Assembly (NCBI GenBank): GCA_024648745.1 | Contig: JAHCVB010000001.1 | Coordinates: 248,001-312,000 of the forward strand | Direction: 5' to 3' | DNA from: Sodalis sp. Psp | GTDB lineage: Bacteria; Pseudomonadota; Gammaproteobacteria; Enterobacterales; Enterobacteriaceae | DNA: 64,000 bases | Shown: piece by piece, positions 37,783-49,630 of the stretch | How the letters are laid out: each line of letters opens with the position of its first letter | Numbering within the stretch: the stretch's first letter is position 1 | Notes under the pieces: model-generated | Told to the model about the DNA's origin: nothing | Seen by the model: only the letters and a program-made list of their open reading frames with translations | Databases searched by the model: none | Translations under genes and position numbers: made by a program

Positions 37783-39210
37783 ATGAGTACTGAAATAAAA
37801 ACTCAGGTTGTGGTGCTTGGAGCTGGCCCAGGGGGGTATTCCGCTGCCTTTCGTTGTGCGGATTTAGGTATGGAAACTGTTTTGGTAGAACGCTATTCCA
37901 CCCTCGGTGGAGTGTGTCTAAACGTAGGCTGTATTCCCTCTAAAACATTACTACACATTACCAAAGTAATTGAAGAAGCTAAGACGCTAAGCAAAAATGG
38001 TATCGTTTTTGATGAACTGCAAATCAATATTAATAAAGTGCGCAGCTGGAAAGAAAAGGTAGTCAAACAGCTGACCGATGGTCTGAGTTGCATGGCCAAA
38101 GCACGTAAAGTAAAAGTAGTCAACGGCTACGGCAAATTCACAGGAGCCAATACACTTCGGGTAGAAGGAAAAGATGATACCACTATCATAACCTTTGATA
38201 ACTCCATCATCGCTGCTGGATCTCGTCCGATCCAATTGCCGTTTATTTTCCATGATGATCCGCGTGTATGGGACTCTACTGATGCGCTGACCCTGACTTC
38301 AGTGCCGAAGTATCTGTTGGTCATAGGTGGCGGGATCATCGGTCTGGAAATGGCTACCGTCTACCACACCTTAGGATCAAAAATCGACGTGGTTGAAATG
38401 TTCGATCAAGTTATCCCAGCGGCCGATAAAGATGTGGCAAAAATCTTCACCAGGCGTATTAGTTCTCATTTTAAACTAATGTTAGAAACTAAAGTTACCG
38501 CGATGGAAATCAAAGAGGATGGAGTATATGTCAGGATGGAAGGCAAAAAAACTCCACCTGAAGTGCAGTGCTATGACGCGGTGTTGATCGCTATTGGACG
38601 TATACCGAATGGTAAATTGCTGGATGCCGACAAGGTAGGGGTGAAGGTAGATGATCGCGGTTTTATCTGCGTTGATAAACAAATGCGCACCAGCGTGCCG
38701 CATATCTACGCTATCGGAGATATCGTAAGTCATCCGATGTTGGCACATAAAGGCATCCATGAGGGCTATGTGGCGGCGCAAGTCATCGCCGGTAATAATC
38801 ACTATTTCGATTCAAAAGTCATCCCGTCTATCGCCTACACCGATCCAGAAGTAGCTTGGGTTGGTTTGACTGAGAAAGAAGCAAAAAAGAAAAATATCAG
38901 CTTTGAAGTCGCTACTTTCCCATGGGTTGCTTCCGGCCGTGCCATTGCGTCTTCCTGCCAGGACGGCATAACCAAATTGATTTTTGATCAGGAAACGCAT
39001 CGAGTGATTGGTGGCGCGGTGGTTGGTGTAAATGGCGGTGAACTAATGGGTGAAATTGGTCTGGCTATCGAAATGGGCTGTGATGCAGAAGATGTTGCAC
39101 TGGCCATTCATGCACATCCCACACTACATGAATCGGTTGGCTTAGCAGCGGAAATTTATGCAGGGACTGTTACCAGTCTGCCTAACACCAAGGCGAAAAA
39201 AAAGAAATAA
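37783..39210 (+). CDS. lpd: Dihydrolipoamide dehydrogenase
   Basis: FAD-dependent E3 shared by 2-oxoacid dehydrogenases; reoxidises dihydrolipoyl groups with NAD. It has 475 residues, against 474 in E. coli. FAD loop VVVLGAGPGGYSAAF, redox-active disulfide GGVCLNVGCIPSK at about 42-54, NAD loop VIGGGIIGLEMATVY and FAD motif IYAIGDI are present. The catalytic HAHPTLHES is also present near the C-terminus. A lysine-rich end overlaps an A/T-only inverted repeat that may serve as a weak terminator. It is separated from aceF by 207 bp. It is intact. Confidence 0.97.
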   Translation: MSTEIKTQVVVLGAGPGGYSAAFRCADLGMETVLVERYSTLGGVCLNVGCIPSKTLLHITKVIEEAKTLSKNGIVFDELQININKVRSWKEKVVKQLTDGLSCMAKARKVKVVNGYGKFTGANTLRVEGKDDTTIITFDNSIIAAGSRPIQLPFIFHDDPRVWDSTDALTLTSVPKYLLVIGGGIIGLEMATVYHTLGSKIDVVEMFDQVIPAADKDVAKIFTRRISSHFKLMLETKVTAMEIKEDGVYVRMEGKKTPPEVQCYDAVLIAIGRIPNGKLLDADKVGVKVDDRGFICVDKQMRTSVPHIYAIGDIVSHPMLAHKGIHEGYVAAQVIAGNNHYFDSKVIPSIAYTDPEVAWVGLTEKEAKKKNISFEVATFPWVASGRAIASSCQDGITKLIFDQETHRVIGGAVVGVNGGELMGEIGLAIEMGCDAEDVALAIHAHPTLHESVGLAAEIYAGTVTSLPNTKAKKKK

Positions 39211-40015
39211 TCTTTCTTTTTTACGTGTGGCGCAGTCGTCACTACCACCGATCGAATAAAATTAGATACTTTATGGTGAATCATAGTCCTAGGGTAGCTA
39301 ATTTCTAATAGCTATCTAGTGTTATGCCATTCTAGGCTAAGAAATTTACGGACCTTGCCACTATCCAGCAAGCGTATCGCATTGATTTCACTGTTCTGGA
39401 TTGAGTCTGTCGGTATTTAAAGACAAACTTGGTAAAGACAGACAGTTAGGGCACAAATAAAAACTACTTCGTATACTGAGTGCTGATACGTAACTATTAA
39501 ACCAAGTTGGTGATTTAAGTGTCCAGTTGTTTTAAGTAAACAACCTGCTCATTAAGCATCAGAACTTGACAGTCTGTCAAACTCTGTGCATCTTAAAAAA
39601 ATAGCTAATGCGCCTTTCTCTAGGGAGGGGGTTATTTCTTCTTCTCCCGGTCAGTTCAATGCCTTCAATCTCATAGTCAAGTGAGAACCAAACTGAGCAC
39701 TACCTGCGACTTAAGGATGCGATCCTGTAAAGGATACTAATCAGGTGAAGGTGGAATTCAACAAGATATTAGTCAGTATAAGGCCTAAATCGTCGTTCTT
39801 GGTAATGTTGTGTTCATTGGTCAGGATCTAAAATCAAGCATCTATCGGATCACATCAAAAGCCATATAAGCTTTGTAATCTCTATATCATAGTCATGACT
39901 ACCTTTAGCGTCCTCTAAAGACGAGGGTGGTCTCTTTCTGGCAGCGATATTATGTTAAACTTCCAATGGAAAGTATTAAAAGGTGTGGGAAAGAAATTAG
40001 AATACTGTCATCAAG
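39211..40015. other. Eroded region downstream of lpd
   Basis: About 800 bp with no gene or relic that I recognise. E. coli has acnB after lpd; here the synteny changes to ydjM and thrS, so a chromosomal breakpoint lies in this stretch. Confidence 0.5.
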
Positions 40016-40591
40016 CTAACGGCGGAAATGGCCGAAGTGAACCCGCTGCCATAGCGTCTGTATGAAATCAGGTACTGGTAGATGACGGATGATCTGAATT
40101 CCTACAGGATGCTGCAGAGCGAGAAGTAGTACTGCAATACACACTAACCGTTCTGACTGATTACCTTTGGTGGAGCTTAAAATTGGCATACGGAACCGCC
40201 AGCGCCAGGGCCACAGTAACGGAACACCAGCCGGAGTCAACATATCCGCTATAATATGACTCAAATATCCGATAATCATGGCGTGGCACGCGTCTAAAGG
40301 GATAGTTATTTGCATAGGTAAACACATAAACAGCAAAATGCCGGTGATAATCGCTAGTAAACTATGGGTAAACCCGCGATGACCGAAAATTCTGAAAATG
40401 GGCGACGACAGCCATTTCAATCGCTGCCCCAGCAGTGATTGTGGGTGGTCGATGTCTGGCAGCAAACAAGTCAGTAAACCACCGGAAATAACATGCCACC
40501 AGTCACCTTGGCCAAGTGTGGGTGAAAGTGCCATTTTTTTTGCTAAAATGGTATTAGCTAAAGCAAATAAAAAATGTCCTTCTGCAGTCAT
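40016..40591 (-). CDS. ydjM: YdjM-like inner-membrane protein (metal-dependent hydrolase family)
   Basis: Membrane protein of the YdjM/YbcI (DUF457) family, 191 residues against 196 in E. coli. It has MTAEGHFLFALA at the start, GDWWHVISGGLLTCLLPDIDHPQSLLGQRLKW, and GHRGFTHSLLA with the conserved histidines. IIGYLSHIIADMLTPAGVPLLWPWRWRFRMPI completes the family pattern. Several hydrophobic segments are visible. The biochemical role is not established. In E. coli it is in the SOS regulon; I see no CTG-N10-CAG box upstream here. It is a lone intact gene between eroded stretches. Confidence 0.9.
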   Translation of the reverse strand: MTAEGHFLFALANTILAKKMALSPTLGQGDWWHVISGGLLTCLLPDIDHPQSLLGQRLKWLSSPIFRIFGHRGFTHSLLAIITGILLFMCLPMQITIPLDACHAMIIGYLSHIIADMLTPAGVPLLWPWRWRFRMPILSSTKGNQSERLVCIAVLLLALQHPVGIQIIRHLPVPDFIQTLWQRVHFGHFRR

Positions 40592-41562
40592 AGGCGGCGT
40601 TAGGTATCTAATTTTATCTAGTATAGGATATTTGGCTTTTTCTGGAAATGGGTTAATTTATAAATTTTAGGGCACTTGTATGCTCTAAGACAACTAGCTA
40701 GCTGCGCTGTTTGCTGTCAGAGTATAGGTTGTTAACATAATTCTACAATTTGATACCACTGACTCCAAAAATACTGCTGCATCCATTAAAGTGAAAACAC
40801 ATAAGGGATAAGGCAGTGTTAACATAACAATATCGCAGCCTGTCCATACGACTCTTATAGGTATAGCAGAGGTATAGTGTTCTATAATTTAGACTCATAG
40901 TAAGCAGGCGGAAAGTGATTTTCCTAGCTTGAATAATGGTAATTCCTTATTTATATGGCAATTAAAATTAAAATCCTAATTTCGCTTTTAATACCAAATT
41001 AAGCAGAAACAGCATTACCTCCCTCAGGTAGGTAGCTCTGGGGCAAAGGACGCAAATAACCATGGGTATAGTTTTAATGATTTTGTTCAAAGTAAAGCCA
41101 AAATACCTTTCTGGCATATAGTCATCTTGGATCTTGATTGCCTGGTGCACTAAAGCAAGATAAAATCAGCTATCCTAAATCAGTAAATAATACATTCTTT
41201 CTACTTGAAAACCAATAAACATTTCTCTGCTGTAATAAATAATTTCTTGTATAGGAGAAGAAAATTAATTCTTTACAAGAGCTAACGCTAAATAAGATAG
41301 AAGGACAATTATCTAATAAATTGCGGCCATCCTGGAAACAGGCTGGCCTAGGTTAACCCAACAACGCGTATGTTCATGTGGGCTGACATATTTTCCTATT
41401 ATACTATATATTAGTCTCTATGAGTTGTTAAATTATGACCTAACGGCACATCAAATTGGCAAGTATTAGCTAGTTATATGCACAAGTATCTGAAATTAAA
41501 TAACAATAAATGTAAGTGATCTTAGCGTATAAATGGCCATTGCCAATTGTAAGGAAACTCAC
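40592..41562. other. Gap between ydjM and thrS, including the thrS leader
   Basis: About 970 bp, AT-rich and without genes. The 3' part should contain the thrS promoter and the translational operator known in E. coli, but I cannot assign these by sequence. A G+C-rich hairpin at 41325-41348, listed separately, is the only strong structure. Confidence 0.5.
41325..41348 (+). other. Stable hairpin with GAAA loop upstream of thrS
   Basis: GGCCA-t-CCTG-gaaa-CAGG-c-TGGCC: nine pairs, one t-c mismatch and a GNRA-type GAAA tetraloop. No T-run follows, so it is not a normal terminator. It lies 215 bp before the thrS ATG. It could belong to a thrS leader RNA or to a lost gene. Confidence 0.5.
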
Positions 41563-43491
41563 ATGCCTATTATAACTCTCCCTGACGGTAGTCAGCGTCA
41601 GTTTGATCACCCAGTCTCCGCCATGGATGTTGCCTACGATATTGCTCCCAGACTAGCGGAAGACTGCATTGCTGGTTGCGTTAATGGGGAACTGGTTGAT
41701 GCCGTCGATATCATTGATCAGGATGTTCAACTCACCATTATTACCGATAAAGATGAGGTAGGACTGGAAATTATCCGACATTCATGCGCACATTTGTTAG
41801 GACACGCCATCAAGCAATTGTGGCCTAACACTAAAATGGCGATAGGTCCTGTGATCGATAAAGGTTTTTACTATGACGTGGATCTGGATCATATCTTAAC
41901 ACGGGACGATCTCGATATATTGGAAAAACGGATGCATAAACTGGCTGAGAAAAACTACGACATCATCAAAGAAAAAGTCAGCTGGCAGCAGGCCAGAGAT
42001 ACCTTCATAGAGCGCGGTGAAGATTATAAGGTAGAGATCCTGGACGAAAAAATTAGTCATGATGATCGTCCTGGGTTGTACCATCATGAAGAGCACGTAG
42101 ATATGTGCCGTGGCCCGCATGTTCCCAACATACGATTCTGTTACCATTTTAAACTACAGAAAACGTCGGGGGCCTATTGGCGCGGCGACAGGAAAAATAA
42201 AATGCTGCAACGTATTTACGGTACCGCCTGGGGTAACAAAAAGCAGCTCAACACCTATCTACAGCACTTGGAGGAAGCGGAAAAGCGTGATCATCGAAAA
42301 CTCGGCAAGCAGCTCGATCTTTATTGTATTCAGGAAACAGTGCCGGGCATGGTATTTTGGCATAACGATGGCTGGACTATTTTCCGTGAACTAGAAGCTT
42401 TTATGCGCATGAAGCTCAAAGATTACCATTATCAGGAAGTAAAAGGGCCATTCATGATGGATCGTGCGCTGTGGGAAAAGACTGGCCACTGGGACAACTA
42501 CGCTGAACATATGTTTACTACTTCGTCTGAGAACCAGGAATACTGCATTAAACCAATGAACTGTCCGGGGCATGTGCAGATTTTCAATCAGGGGCTGAAA
42601 TCTTACCGCGATCTACCGCTACGAATGGCGGAATTTGGAAGTTGTCACCGTAACGAACCGTCTGGCTCATTATACGGGTTAATGCGCGTACGCGGTTTTA
42701 CCCAGGACGATGCCCATATCTTCTGCACTGAAAACCAGGTACGTGACGAAGTAAACAATTGTATCAAAATGGTATACGACGTGTATAGTACGTTTGGCTT
42801 CGAAAAAATCGTGGTTAAACTATCCACTCGTCCGAAAAAGCGCATTGGCAGCGATGACATCTGGGATCGGGCAGAGCAAGATTTGACTACCGCGCTGACG
42901 GAAAACGGTATCGCATTTGAATGCCAGGAAGGTAAAGGGGCTTTTTACGGTCCTAAAATAGAATTTACTCTTCTTGATTGCTTGGAGCGTGCCTGGCAAT
43001 GTGGTACGGTGCAACTTGACTTCTCTCTGCCAGGCCGTTTAAATGCCTTTTATGTAGGAAAAAACAACGAGCGGGTAGTGCCGATCATGATTCATCGAGC
43101 CATTCTGGGATCAATAGAACGTTTTATTGGCATTTTGACGGAAGAGTATGCGGGTTTTTACCCGATCTGGTTGGCGCCGACGCAGGTCGTTGTGATGAAT
43201 ATTACTGATCATCAGTCAGAATATGTTACAAAATTGACGAAAAAATTATCGGCGGCAAGTATTCGTGTGAAAGCAGACTTGAGAAATGAAAAAATAGGCT
43301 TTAAAATTCGCAAATATACTTTGCGTCGAGTACCTTACATGCTAATTTGCGGAGATAAAGAAATGGAGGTAGGCAAAGTCTCTGTGCGTACATGTCGAGG
43401 TAAAAATCTGGGTAGCGTCGATATTAACGAGATTATTGAAAAGCTGCAGAACGAAATTCGTAGCCGTAATCTTTATCAACTGGAGGGATAA
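41563..43491 (+). CDS. thrS: Threonyl-tRNA synthetase
   Basis: Class II synthetase charging tRNA-Thr. The frame is open ten codons earlier, but ATG 41563 ([16 protein letters not shown]) follows an AAGGAAA site and gives 642 residues, the E. coli length. The N-terminal TGS domain is followed by the editing domain ([15 protein letters not shown]). The catalytic core is next ([43 protein letters not shown], which hold the zinc Cys and two His). The anticodon-binding domain is [14 protein letters not shown] to the end. infC begins three bases later. Confidence 0.97.
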   Translation: MPIITLPDGSQRQFDHPVSAMDVAYDIAPRLAEDCIAGCVNGELVDAVDIIDQDVQLTIITDKDEVGLEIIRHSCAHLLGHAIKQLWPNTKMAIGPVIDKGFYYDVDLDHILTRDDLDILEKRMHKLAEKNYDIIKEKVSWQQARDTFIERGEDYKVEILDEKISHDDRPGLYHHEEHVDMCRGPHVPNIRFCYHFKLQKTSGAYWRGDRKNKMLQRIYGTAWGNKKQLNTYLQHLEEAEKRDHRKLGKQLDLYCIQETVPGMVFWHNDGWTIFRELEAFMRMKLKDYHYQEVKGPFMMDRALWEKTGHWDNYAEHMFTTSSENQEYCIKPMNCPGHVQIFNQGLKSYRDLPLRMAEFGSCHRNEPSGSLYGLMRVRGFTQDDAHIFCTENQVRDEVNNCIKMVYDVYSTFGFEKIVVKLSTRPKKRIGSDDIWDRAEQDLTTALTENGIAFECQEGKGAFYGPKIEFTLLDCLERAWQCGTVQLDFSLPGRLNAFYVGKNNERVVPIMIHRAILGSIERFIGILTEEYAGFYPIWLAPTQVVVMNITDHQSEYVTKLTKKLSAASIRVKADLRNEKIGFKIRKYTLRRVPYMLICGDKEMEVGKVSVRTCRGKNLGSVDINEIIEKLQNEIRSRNLYQLEG

Positions 43492-43494
43492 AGT

Positions 43495-44037
43495 ATTAAA
43501 GGGGGAAAACGAGTTCAACCAGCGCGTCCCAATCGTATTAACCGGGACATTCGTGCTGTAAAGGTTCGTCTGATGGGTATCGACAGTGAACAAATTGGTA
43601 TTGTCAGCCTGGATGAGGCACTTGAAAAAGCTGAGAACGCGAGCGCCGATTTAGTCGAAATCAGTCCTAATGCTGAGCCGCCAGTTTGCCGTATAATGGA
43701 TTACGGTAAGTTTCTTTATGAAAAGAGTAAATCTGAAAAAAAATTAAAGAAAAAACAGAAAATCATTCAAGTTAAGGAGATTAAATTCCGGCCTGGCACA
43801 GATGAAGGTGATTATAAGGTAAAATTACGCAACTTAGTTCGCTTTTTAGAAGAAGGCAATAAAACTAAAATTACCTTGCGGTTTCGCGGGCGCGAAATGG
43901 CACATCAGCAGGTTGGCATTGAAGTTCTTAACCGCGTTCGCGGTGATCTGAGTGAATTGGCAGTGGTAGAGTATTTCCCCACCAGGATTGAAGGTCGTCA
44001 AATGATTATGGTACTAGCACCTAAGAAGAAACAATGA
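43495..44037 (+). CDS. infC: Translation initiation factor IF-3 with AUU start
   Basis: IF-3 binds the 30S subunit and proofreads start codons. No ATG, GTG or TTG fits the N-terminus. An ATT at 43495, three bases after the thrS stop, opens (M)[18 protein letters not shown], matching the enteric protein. It gives 180 residues, exactly the E. coli length. The AUU start is the known basis of infC autoregulation, since IF-3 discriminates against it. The N-domain ([33 protein letters not shown]), lysine-rich linker ([11 protein letters not shown]) and C-domain ([13 protein letters not shown]) are intact. Confidence 0.97.
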   Translation: MKGGKRVQPARPNRINRDIRAVKVRLMGIDSEQIGIVSLDEALEKAENASADLVEISPNAEPPVCRIMDYGKFLYEKSKSEKKLKKKQKIIQVKEIKFRPGTDEGDYKVKLRNLVRFLEEGNKTKITLRFRGREMAHQQVGIEVLNRVRGDLSELAVVEYFPTRIEGRQMIMVLAPKKKQ

Positions 44038-44042
44038 TAAGC

Positions 44043-44066
44043 AAGCCGACTCACCTGTGTCGGCTT
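44043..44066 (+). promoter_or_regulatory. Hairpin between infC and rpmI
   Basis: Eight-base stem AAGCCGAC/GTCGGCTT with an 8-nt loop directly after the infC stop, followed by a pyrimidine stretch. In E. coli structures in this area take part in L20 control of rpmI-rplT. It could be that or a partial terminator. Confidence 0.5.
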
Positions 44067-44095
44067 CTCTTGTTAATAGGAGTATAGATACGTTC

Positions 44096-44293
44096 ATGTT
44101 AAAAATAAAGACAGTACGTAGTGTTGCAAAGCGCTTTAAGAAAACAGCGTCAGGTGGTTTTAAGCACAAGCACGCTAATCGACGTCATATTCTAACTAAA
44201 AAATCTACCAAGCGTAAGCGTCACCTACGTCCTAATTCTATGGTTTCCAAAAAAGATCTAGGTCTGATTGTACGTTGCCTGCCGTACTCATAA
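44096..44293 (+). CDS. rpmI: 50S ribosomal protein L35
   Basis: L35, 65 residues, the E. coli length. The frame is open upstream, but ATG 44096 ([20 protein letters not shown]) follows an AGGAG site and matches the family start. [25 protein letters not shown] is the conserved core. It lies between infC and rplT as in E. coli. Confidence 0.97.
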   Translation: MLKIKTVRSVAKRFKKTASGGFKHKHANRRHILTKKSTKRKRHLRPNSMVSKKDLGLIVRCLPYS

Positions 44294-44348
44294 AAGGTCA
44301 TTCTATACTACTTATTACTAATTTAAATTAAGACCTTAGGAGAGCAAT

Positions 44349-44705
44349 ATGCCTCGTGTAAAACGTAGTGTAGTAGCACATGCACGTCACAAAAAAATTT
44401 TGAAAAAAGCAAGAGGTTACTATGGTGCTCGTTCGCGCGTTTACCGTGTTGCCTTCCAGGCGGTGATCAAGGCTGGTCAATACGCTTACCGTGACCGTCG
44501 CCAGAAGAAGCGTCAGTTTCGTCAGCTCTGGATCGCGCGCATCAACGCCGCAGCCCGTCAAAACGGAATTTCTTATAGCCGGTTCATCAATGGCTTAAAA
44601 AGGGCATCCATTGAAATGGACCGTAAAGTCCTAGCGGACATCGCTATATTCGACAAAGTGGCTTTCTCGATTCTGACTGATACAGCAAAAGGTGCTCTGG
44701 CGTAA
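44349..44705 (+). CDS. rplT: 50S ribosomal protein L20
   Basis: L20, 118 residues, the E. coli length. It starts [53 protein letters not shown] and [14 protein letters not shown] are the conserved RNA-binding parts. The RBS AGGAGAG lies eight bases before the ATG. L20 represses its own operon in E. coli by binding upstream of rpmI. A strong terminator follows. Confidence 0.97.
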   Translation: MPRVKRSVVAHARHKKILKKARGYYGARSRVYRVAFQAVIKAGQYAYRDRRQKKRQFRQLWIARINAAARQNGISYSRFINGLKRASIEMDRKVLADIAIFDKVAFSILTDTAKGALA

Positions 44706-44712
44706 GTCAGTG

Positions 44713-44741
44713 AAAAGAGGGAGCTAGTCTCCCTCTTTTTT
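44713..44741 (+). terminator. Terminator after rplT
   Basis: Eleven-base stem AAAAGAGGGAG/CTCCCTCTTTT with a 5-nt loop, ending in a run of six T. It lies 8 bp after the rplT stop. It is a textbook rho-independent terminator. Confidence 0.9.
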
Positions 44742-44776
44742 GTTAAAGCGTCGCGTCAATGTGACACAGTGGACTG

Positions 44777-44805
44777 TTGACAAGTACAAGCATAAACATT
44801 GCTAT
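44777..44805 (+). promoter_or_regulatory. Candidate promoter for pheST
   Basis: Perfect TTGACA at 44777-44782, 17-bp spacer and a poor -10 (TGCTAT, 44800-44805). It lies between the rplT terminator and pheS, where pheST needs a promoter. Confidence 0.5.
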
Positions 44806-44833
44806 TTTTCATTTTATTATACCTATCTTAAAT
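44792..44833 (+). pseudogene. pheM: Possible pheM leader-peptide relic
   Basis: Reading from ATA at 44792: I N I A I F H F I I P I, against the E. coli PheM peptide MNAAIFRFFFYF. The GCT ATT TTT codons match, but the start is ATA, the Phe run is reduced and no attenuator hairpin follows before pheS. It is short, and it overlaps the candidate -10 box, so chance similarity is possible. Confidence 0.35.
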
Positions 44834-44876
44834 AGGAGTTTTTGCGTAAATTAAGGTTTTTAAAGAAACAAAATAG

Positions 44877-45869
<993 letters not shown>

Positions 45870-45886
45870 GGAAGTAGAATGAACAC

Positions 45887-48274
45887 ATGAAATTCAGTGA
45901 ACTTTGGCTGCGTGAATGGGTAAATCCGACTATCGACAGCGACGCACTGGTAGAACAAATTACTACGGCCGGTTTGGAGGTAGACAGCATAGTGCCGGTT
46001 GCTGACCGTTTCACTGGCGTAGTGGTGGGTCGGATCGTAGCATGCTGGCAGCACCCAAATGCTAACAATATGCTGCTTACCAAAGTAGACATCGGCGACA
46101 AACGCCTACTGGATATCGTCTGTGGTACCTCGAACTGCCGAGAAAATTTGAGAGTAGCGGTGGCTACTATCGGCGCACTTCTACCGGGAGATTGTGAAGT
46201 CAAAGTTGCCAAACTACACGGCGAGCTGTCGGAAGGAATGCTGTGCTCATTTTCTGAACTAGGCATATCCAACAACTACACTGGCATCATTGAACTGGCA
46301 GCGGATGCGCCTGTCGGCTGTGATATCCGTGATTACCTACAACTTAATGATAACACTATTGATATCAATGTGACTCCAAACCGAGCTGACTGCCTTAGTC
46401 TACTTGGCATTGCCCGAGATGTTGCAGTGTTTAACCGCATGATGTTACAACAGCCAACCATTAATCCGGTGGTTCCGATTATCTGCGATACACTGCCTAT
46501 TCATATTGACGCTCCTGATGCTTGCCCGAGATATCTAAATCGGGTGGTGAAAAATGTCAACGTCAAAGCCATTACACCGCTGTGGATGACGGAGAAATTA
46601 CGCCGTTGTGGCCTGATATCGGTGAATGCGATGGTAGATATCACCAATTATGTGCTACTGGAACTAGGACAGCCTATACAGGCTTTCGATCTTTGTCAGA
46701 TCGATGGCGGCATTGTGGTACGTAAAGCCAAACAGGATGAAGTGTTAACCTTACTGGACGGCCGAGAAGTCGCACTTTCGCCTGATACGTTGGTGATTGC
46801 CGACCACAGAAAAGCGCTAGCACTGGCAGGGATTTTCGGTGCCGCTGCGGCTGGTATCAGTCTAGAAACCAGAGATGTAGTGCTAGAATGTGCTTTCTTT
46901 AACCCTCTGGCCATCATCGGTCGCGCACGTCGCTATGGCCTGCGCACCGACGCGTCCTATCGCCATGAACGTGGAGTAGACCCGGCGGTGCAATCGCGCG
47001 CTATGGAGCGGGCTACCGAGCTGCTGGTAGCTATCTGTGGCGGAGAACCAGGGCAAGTTATCGATGTAACCACACAGGAAGCACTACCTCAGTCGGCAAT
47101 TATCACTCTATGCCGCAAGAATCTGGATCGGCTGATAGGCCATGTCATCCCCGATGAAGATGTGACTGATATTCTTACCCGTCTTGGTTGTCAGGTCAGC
47201 CGTACCGAGGCGGGCTGGCAAGTTTTGGCACCAAGCTGGCGTTTCGATATGGCTATCGAAGAAGATTTGATTGAAGAAATCGTACGTGTGTACGGCTATG
47301 ACGCGATTCCAAATATTCCGATTCGTGCCAATCTAGAAATTCCGCCTCATCGTGAGGAAAAATTACCATTAATCCGAGTGAAAACTCTGCTGGTAGATCG
47401 CGGTTATCAAGAAGTTATTACATATAGCTTTGTCAATCCTAAGCTTCAGGCGTTGTTACATCCGCAACTGGCACCGCTGATGCTGCTAAGCCCAATTTCG
47501 ATGGACATGTCCGTTATGCGTTTATCGTTATGGACCGGCCTTCTTAGTACGATGATCTATAATAAAAACCGTCAGCAGCAGCGGATCCGCTTATTTGAAA
47601 GCGGACTGTGCTTTATTCCTGATAATACAGCTGATCTAGGAATACGTCAGAATCTTATGTTGTCCGGGGTAATTTTCGGGCCGCGTTTTGACGAACACTG
47701 GGACCTAGCGCATCATCCGGTGGACTTTTACGATGTCAAAGGTGATCTTGAGGCAATACTTGAACTTACCAGAAAATTAAATGATGTTGAGTTCAGAGTA
47801 CAAAGCAACCAGGCCCTGCATCCAGGGCAAAGTGCTGCAGTTTATCTCAAGAGTGAATGCATTGGTTTTGTGGGTGTCATTCACCCTGCGCTAGAAGAAA
47901 AACTGAATTTAAATGGCCATACGCTGGTGTTTGAATTACTCTGGGAGAAAATTTCCGAGTGTAAAGTGCCTGAAGCGAATGATATTTCCCGTTTCCCTGC
48001 GAACCGACGTGATATCTCTGTGGTAGTAGCGGATGATATCGCCGCAGCAGATATTATCATGGAATGTAAGAAAGTTATTAAAAATCAGTTAATTAGAGTA
48101 AATTTATTTGACGTGTACCGGGGAAAAGGCGTAGCGGAAGGCTGTAAGAGTCTGGCTATCAGCCTAACCATACAGGATACCGCTCGTACACTAGAAGAAG
48201 AAGAGATTGTCGCGACCGTTGCAAAATGCGTGGCGGCGTTAAAACAACGATTCCAAGCATCCTTGAGGGATTGA
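45887..48274 (+). CDS. pheT: Phenylalanyl-tRNA synthetase beta subunit
   Basis: Beta subunit with editing and tRNA-binding domains. It has 795 residues, the E. coli length. The domains in order are an N-terminal OB-fold EMAP-type domain ([25 protein letters not shown]), the B3/B4 editing domain, B5, the catalytic-like core and a C-terminal FDX-ACB domain ([26 protein letters not shown]). It starts 17 bp after pheS and is followed 4 bp later by ihfA, as in E. coli. It is intact. Confidence 0.97.
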   Translation: MKFSELWLREWVNPTIDSDALVEQITTAGLEVDSIVPVADRFTGVVVGRIVACWQHPNANNMLLTKVDIGDKRLLDIVCGTSNCRENLRVAVATIGALLPGDCEVKVAKLHGELSEGMLCSFSELGISNNYTGIIELAADAPVGCDIRDYLQLNDNTIDINVTPNRADCLSLLGIARDVAVFNRMMLQQPTINPVVPIICDTLPIHIDAPDACPRYLNRVVKNVNVKAITPLWMTEKLRRCGLISVNAMVDITNYVLLELGQPIQAFDLCQIDGGIVVRKAKQDEVLTLLDGREVALSPDTLVIADHRKALALAGIFGAAAAGISLETRDVVLECAFFNPLAIIGRARRYGLRTDASYRHERGVDPAVQSRAMERATELLVAICGGEPGQVIDVTTQEALPQSAIITLCRKNLDRLIGHVIPDEDVTDILTRLGCQVSRTEAGWQVLAPSWRFDMAIEEDLIEEIVRVYGYDAIPNIPIRANLEIPPHREEKLPLIRVKTLLVDRGYQEVITYSFVNPKLQALLHPQLAPLMLLSPISMDMSVMRLSLWTGLLSTMIYNKNRQQQRIRLFESGLCFIPDNTADLGIRQNLMLSGVIFGPRFDEHWDLAHHPVDFYDVKGDLEAILELTRKLNDVEFRVQSNQALHPGQSAAVYLKSECIGFVGVIHPALEEKLNLNGHTLVFELLWEKISECKVPEANDISRFPANRRDISVVVADDIAAADIIMECKKVIKNQLIRVNLFDVYRGKGVAEGCKSLAISLTIQDTARTLEEEEIVATVAKCVAALKQRFQASLRD

Positions 48275-48278
48275 ACTT

Positions 48279-48575
48279 ATGGCGCTCACTAAAGCTGCAA
48301 TGTCAGAATACCTGTTTGAAAAGCTCGAGCTGAGCAAACGGGATGCCAAAGAGATTGTAGAACTGTTTTTTGAGGAAATGCGTCGAGCATTAGAAAATGG
48401 CGAGCAGATAAAGTTATCAGGCTTCGGTAATTTTGATTTGCGCGATAAAAATCAGCGGCCAGGACGCAATCCCAAAACGGGTGAAAATATCCCCATCACT
48501 GCCCGCCGAGTGGTGACCTTCCGTCCGGGTCAAAAATTAAAAAGCCGTGTCGGGAGCGCCTTATTGAAAGAGTGA
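48279..48575 (+). CDS. ihfA: Integration host factor alpha subunit
   Basis: DNA-bending HU/IHF-family protein that pairs with IhfB. It has 98 residues, against 99 in E. coli. It starts [21 protein letters not shown]. The beta-arm with [22 protein letters not shown] carries the intercalating proline, and [16 protein letters not shown] closes it. It is translationally close to pheT, as in E. coli. It is intact, so a global nucleoid protein is kept. Confidence 0.97.
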   Translation: MALTKAAMSEYLFEKLELSKRDAKEIVELFFEEMRRALENGEQIKLSGFGNFDLRDKNQRPGRNPKTGENIPITARRVVTFRPGQKLKSRVGSALLKE

Positions 48576-49630
48576 GCCATCTAAGAAGTTGTACAGCGTC
48601 AGCTTTATTTACACAAGTTTAACCTTAGAGTCCCGACCCCCGACAGGGGTTGTGCTTTTGAAGCGACTTAACATTCTAACACTCCAGGTAAAGTAGTCGA
48701 CCACCACGCTGGCAATAAGATTGCTGCATTTTATCTCTGAGATTTTCACGACAAACTTCCCTGAAGCGTGCTAACAGTATCCTTGAGTTAGATTTAGATA
48801 TTTATTAACGTATATGAATTGTTGTCAGCTGATAATTAAGTGGCATGCCGATTTTAAGATACGTGCACCATATGCCTGGTGGATGAAAGATGTTATCACA
48901 TCCTCTGATTATGCCTAGGAATGGACGATATAAGCGTGATTCTCGTTAGTAAATTGCGTATCTAGTTCCAATCCGGCTTCTTCTTGCGCATTAGATATGG
49001 ATTGCACATTAGGTGTGGATAACTCTTCTAATTCTTAGAAATTGGACTCATCTTGTCATCTCTGTTAGTTGGTTAAGTTCAGTGTTCACATATGATTTCA
49101 TGAACGTGGCTTACTATAGCTCGAAAGTTGATAGGACACGGTGGCTTTTACCGGACGGAATACCGGCCCGTGGCTTGTGCCTAGTTTCAGTACATTTAGT
49201 AACTGAATTGGGCGTCATACATTGGGAGAAGTAGCTGTCACGCTGTGTGTGCTGAATGTAGAACAAATAGAAAGATAGAGAGATGACGGGAACCGATGGA
49301 TGAAGTAATAAAACTACACAGCAGTAACGTCCAGCGATCTATGATTGCAGCGTATTTAGTCAGTCACTGATTCTGTACCGAGACGATACTTCTATCGAAG
49401 AGGCGTGCTCCAGTGGATTGTTTCAATAAATATAATCGCATTTATGCAAAATTTTTAAAAAACTAGCCAAATGTCTTGTATTAGAGAGATTTTCCGGCGT
49501 CACTTCGTTGTAATAAATCTCCACTAAGTAAGAAGGCAGTGATTAGACCCTTCCTGCTATAACAGGCCAACTCGACATCATCAAAAGATGAAAACACTAA
49601 ACAATCTCGATAAAATAGCTTATAGAAAAA
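48576..49630. other. Eroded region between ihfA and suf
   Basis: About 1 kb without intact genes. E. coli carries btuCED and other genes between ihfA and the suf operon. I see no identifiable relic. The 73-codon frame at 49013-49234 has no recognisable similarity. Confidence 0.5.
48636..48659 (+). terminator. Weak terminator candidate after ihfA
   Basis: Five-base stem ACCCC/GGGGT with a 5-nt loop followed by tgtgctttt, 60 bp after the ihfA stop. The stem is G+C-rich, but the T-run is short. Confidence 0.4.

Noticed and set aside
40592..40680. LexA box upstream of ydjM
   Set aside because: No CTG-N10-CAG arrangement was found in the upstream bases on the minus strand.
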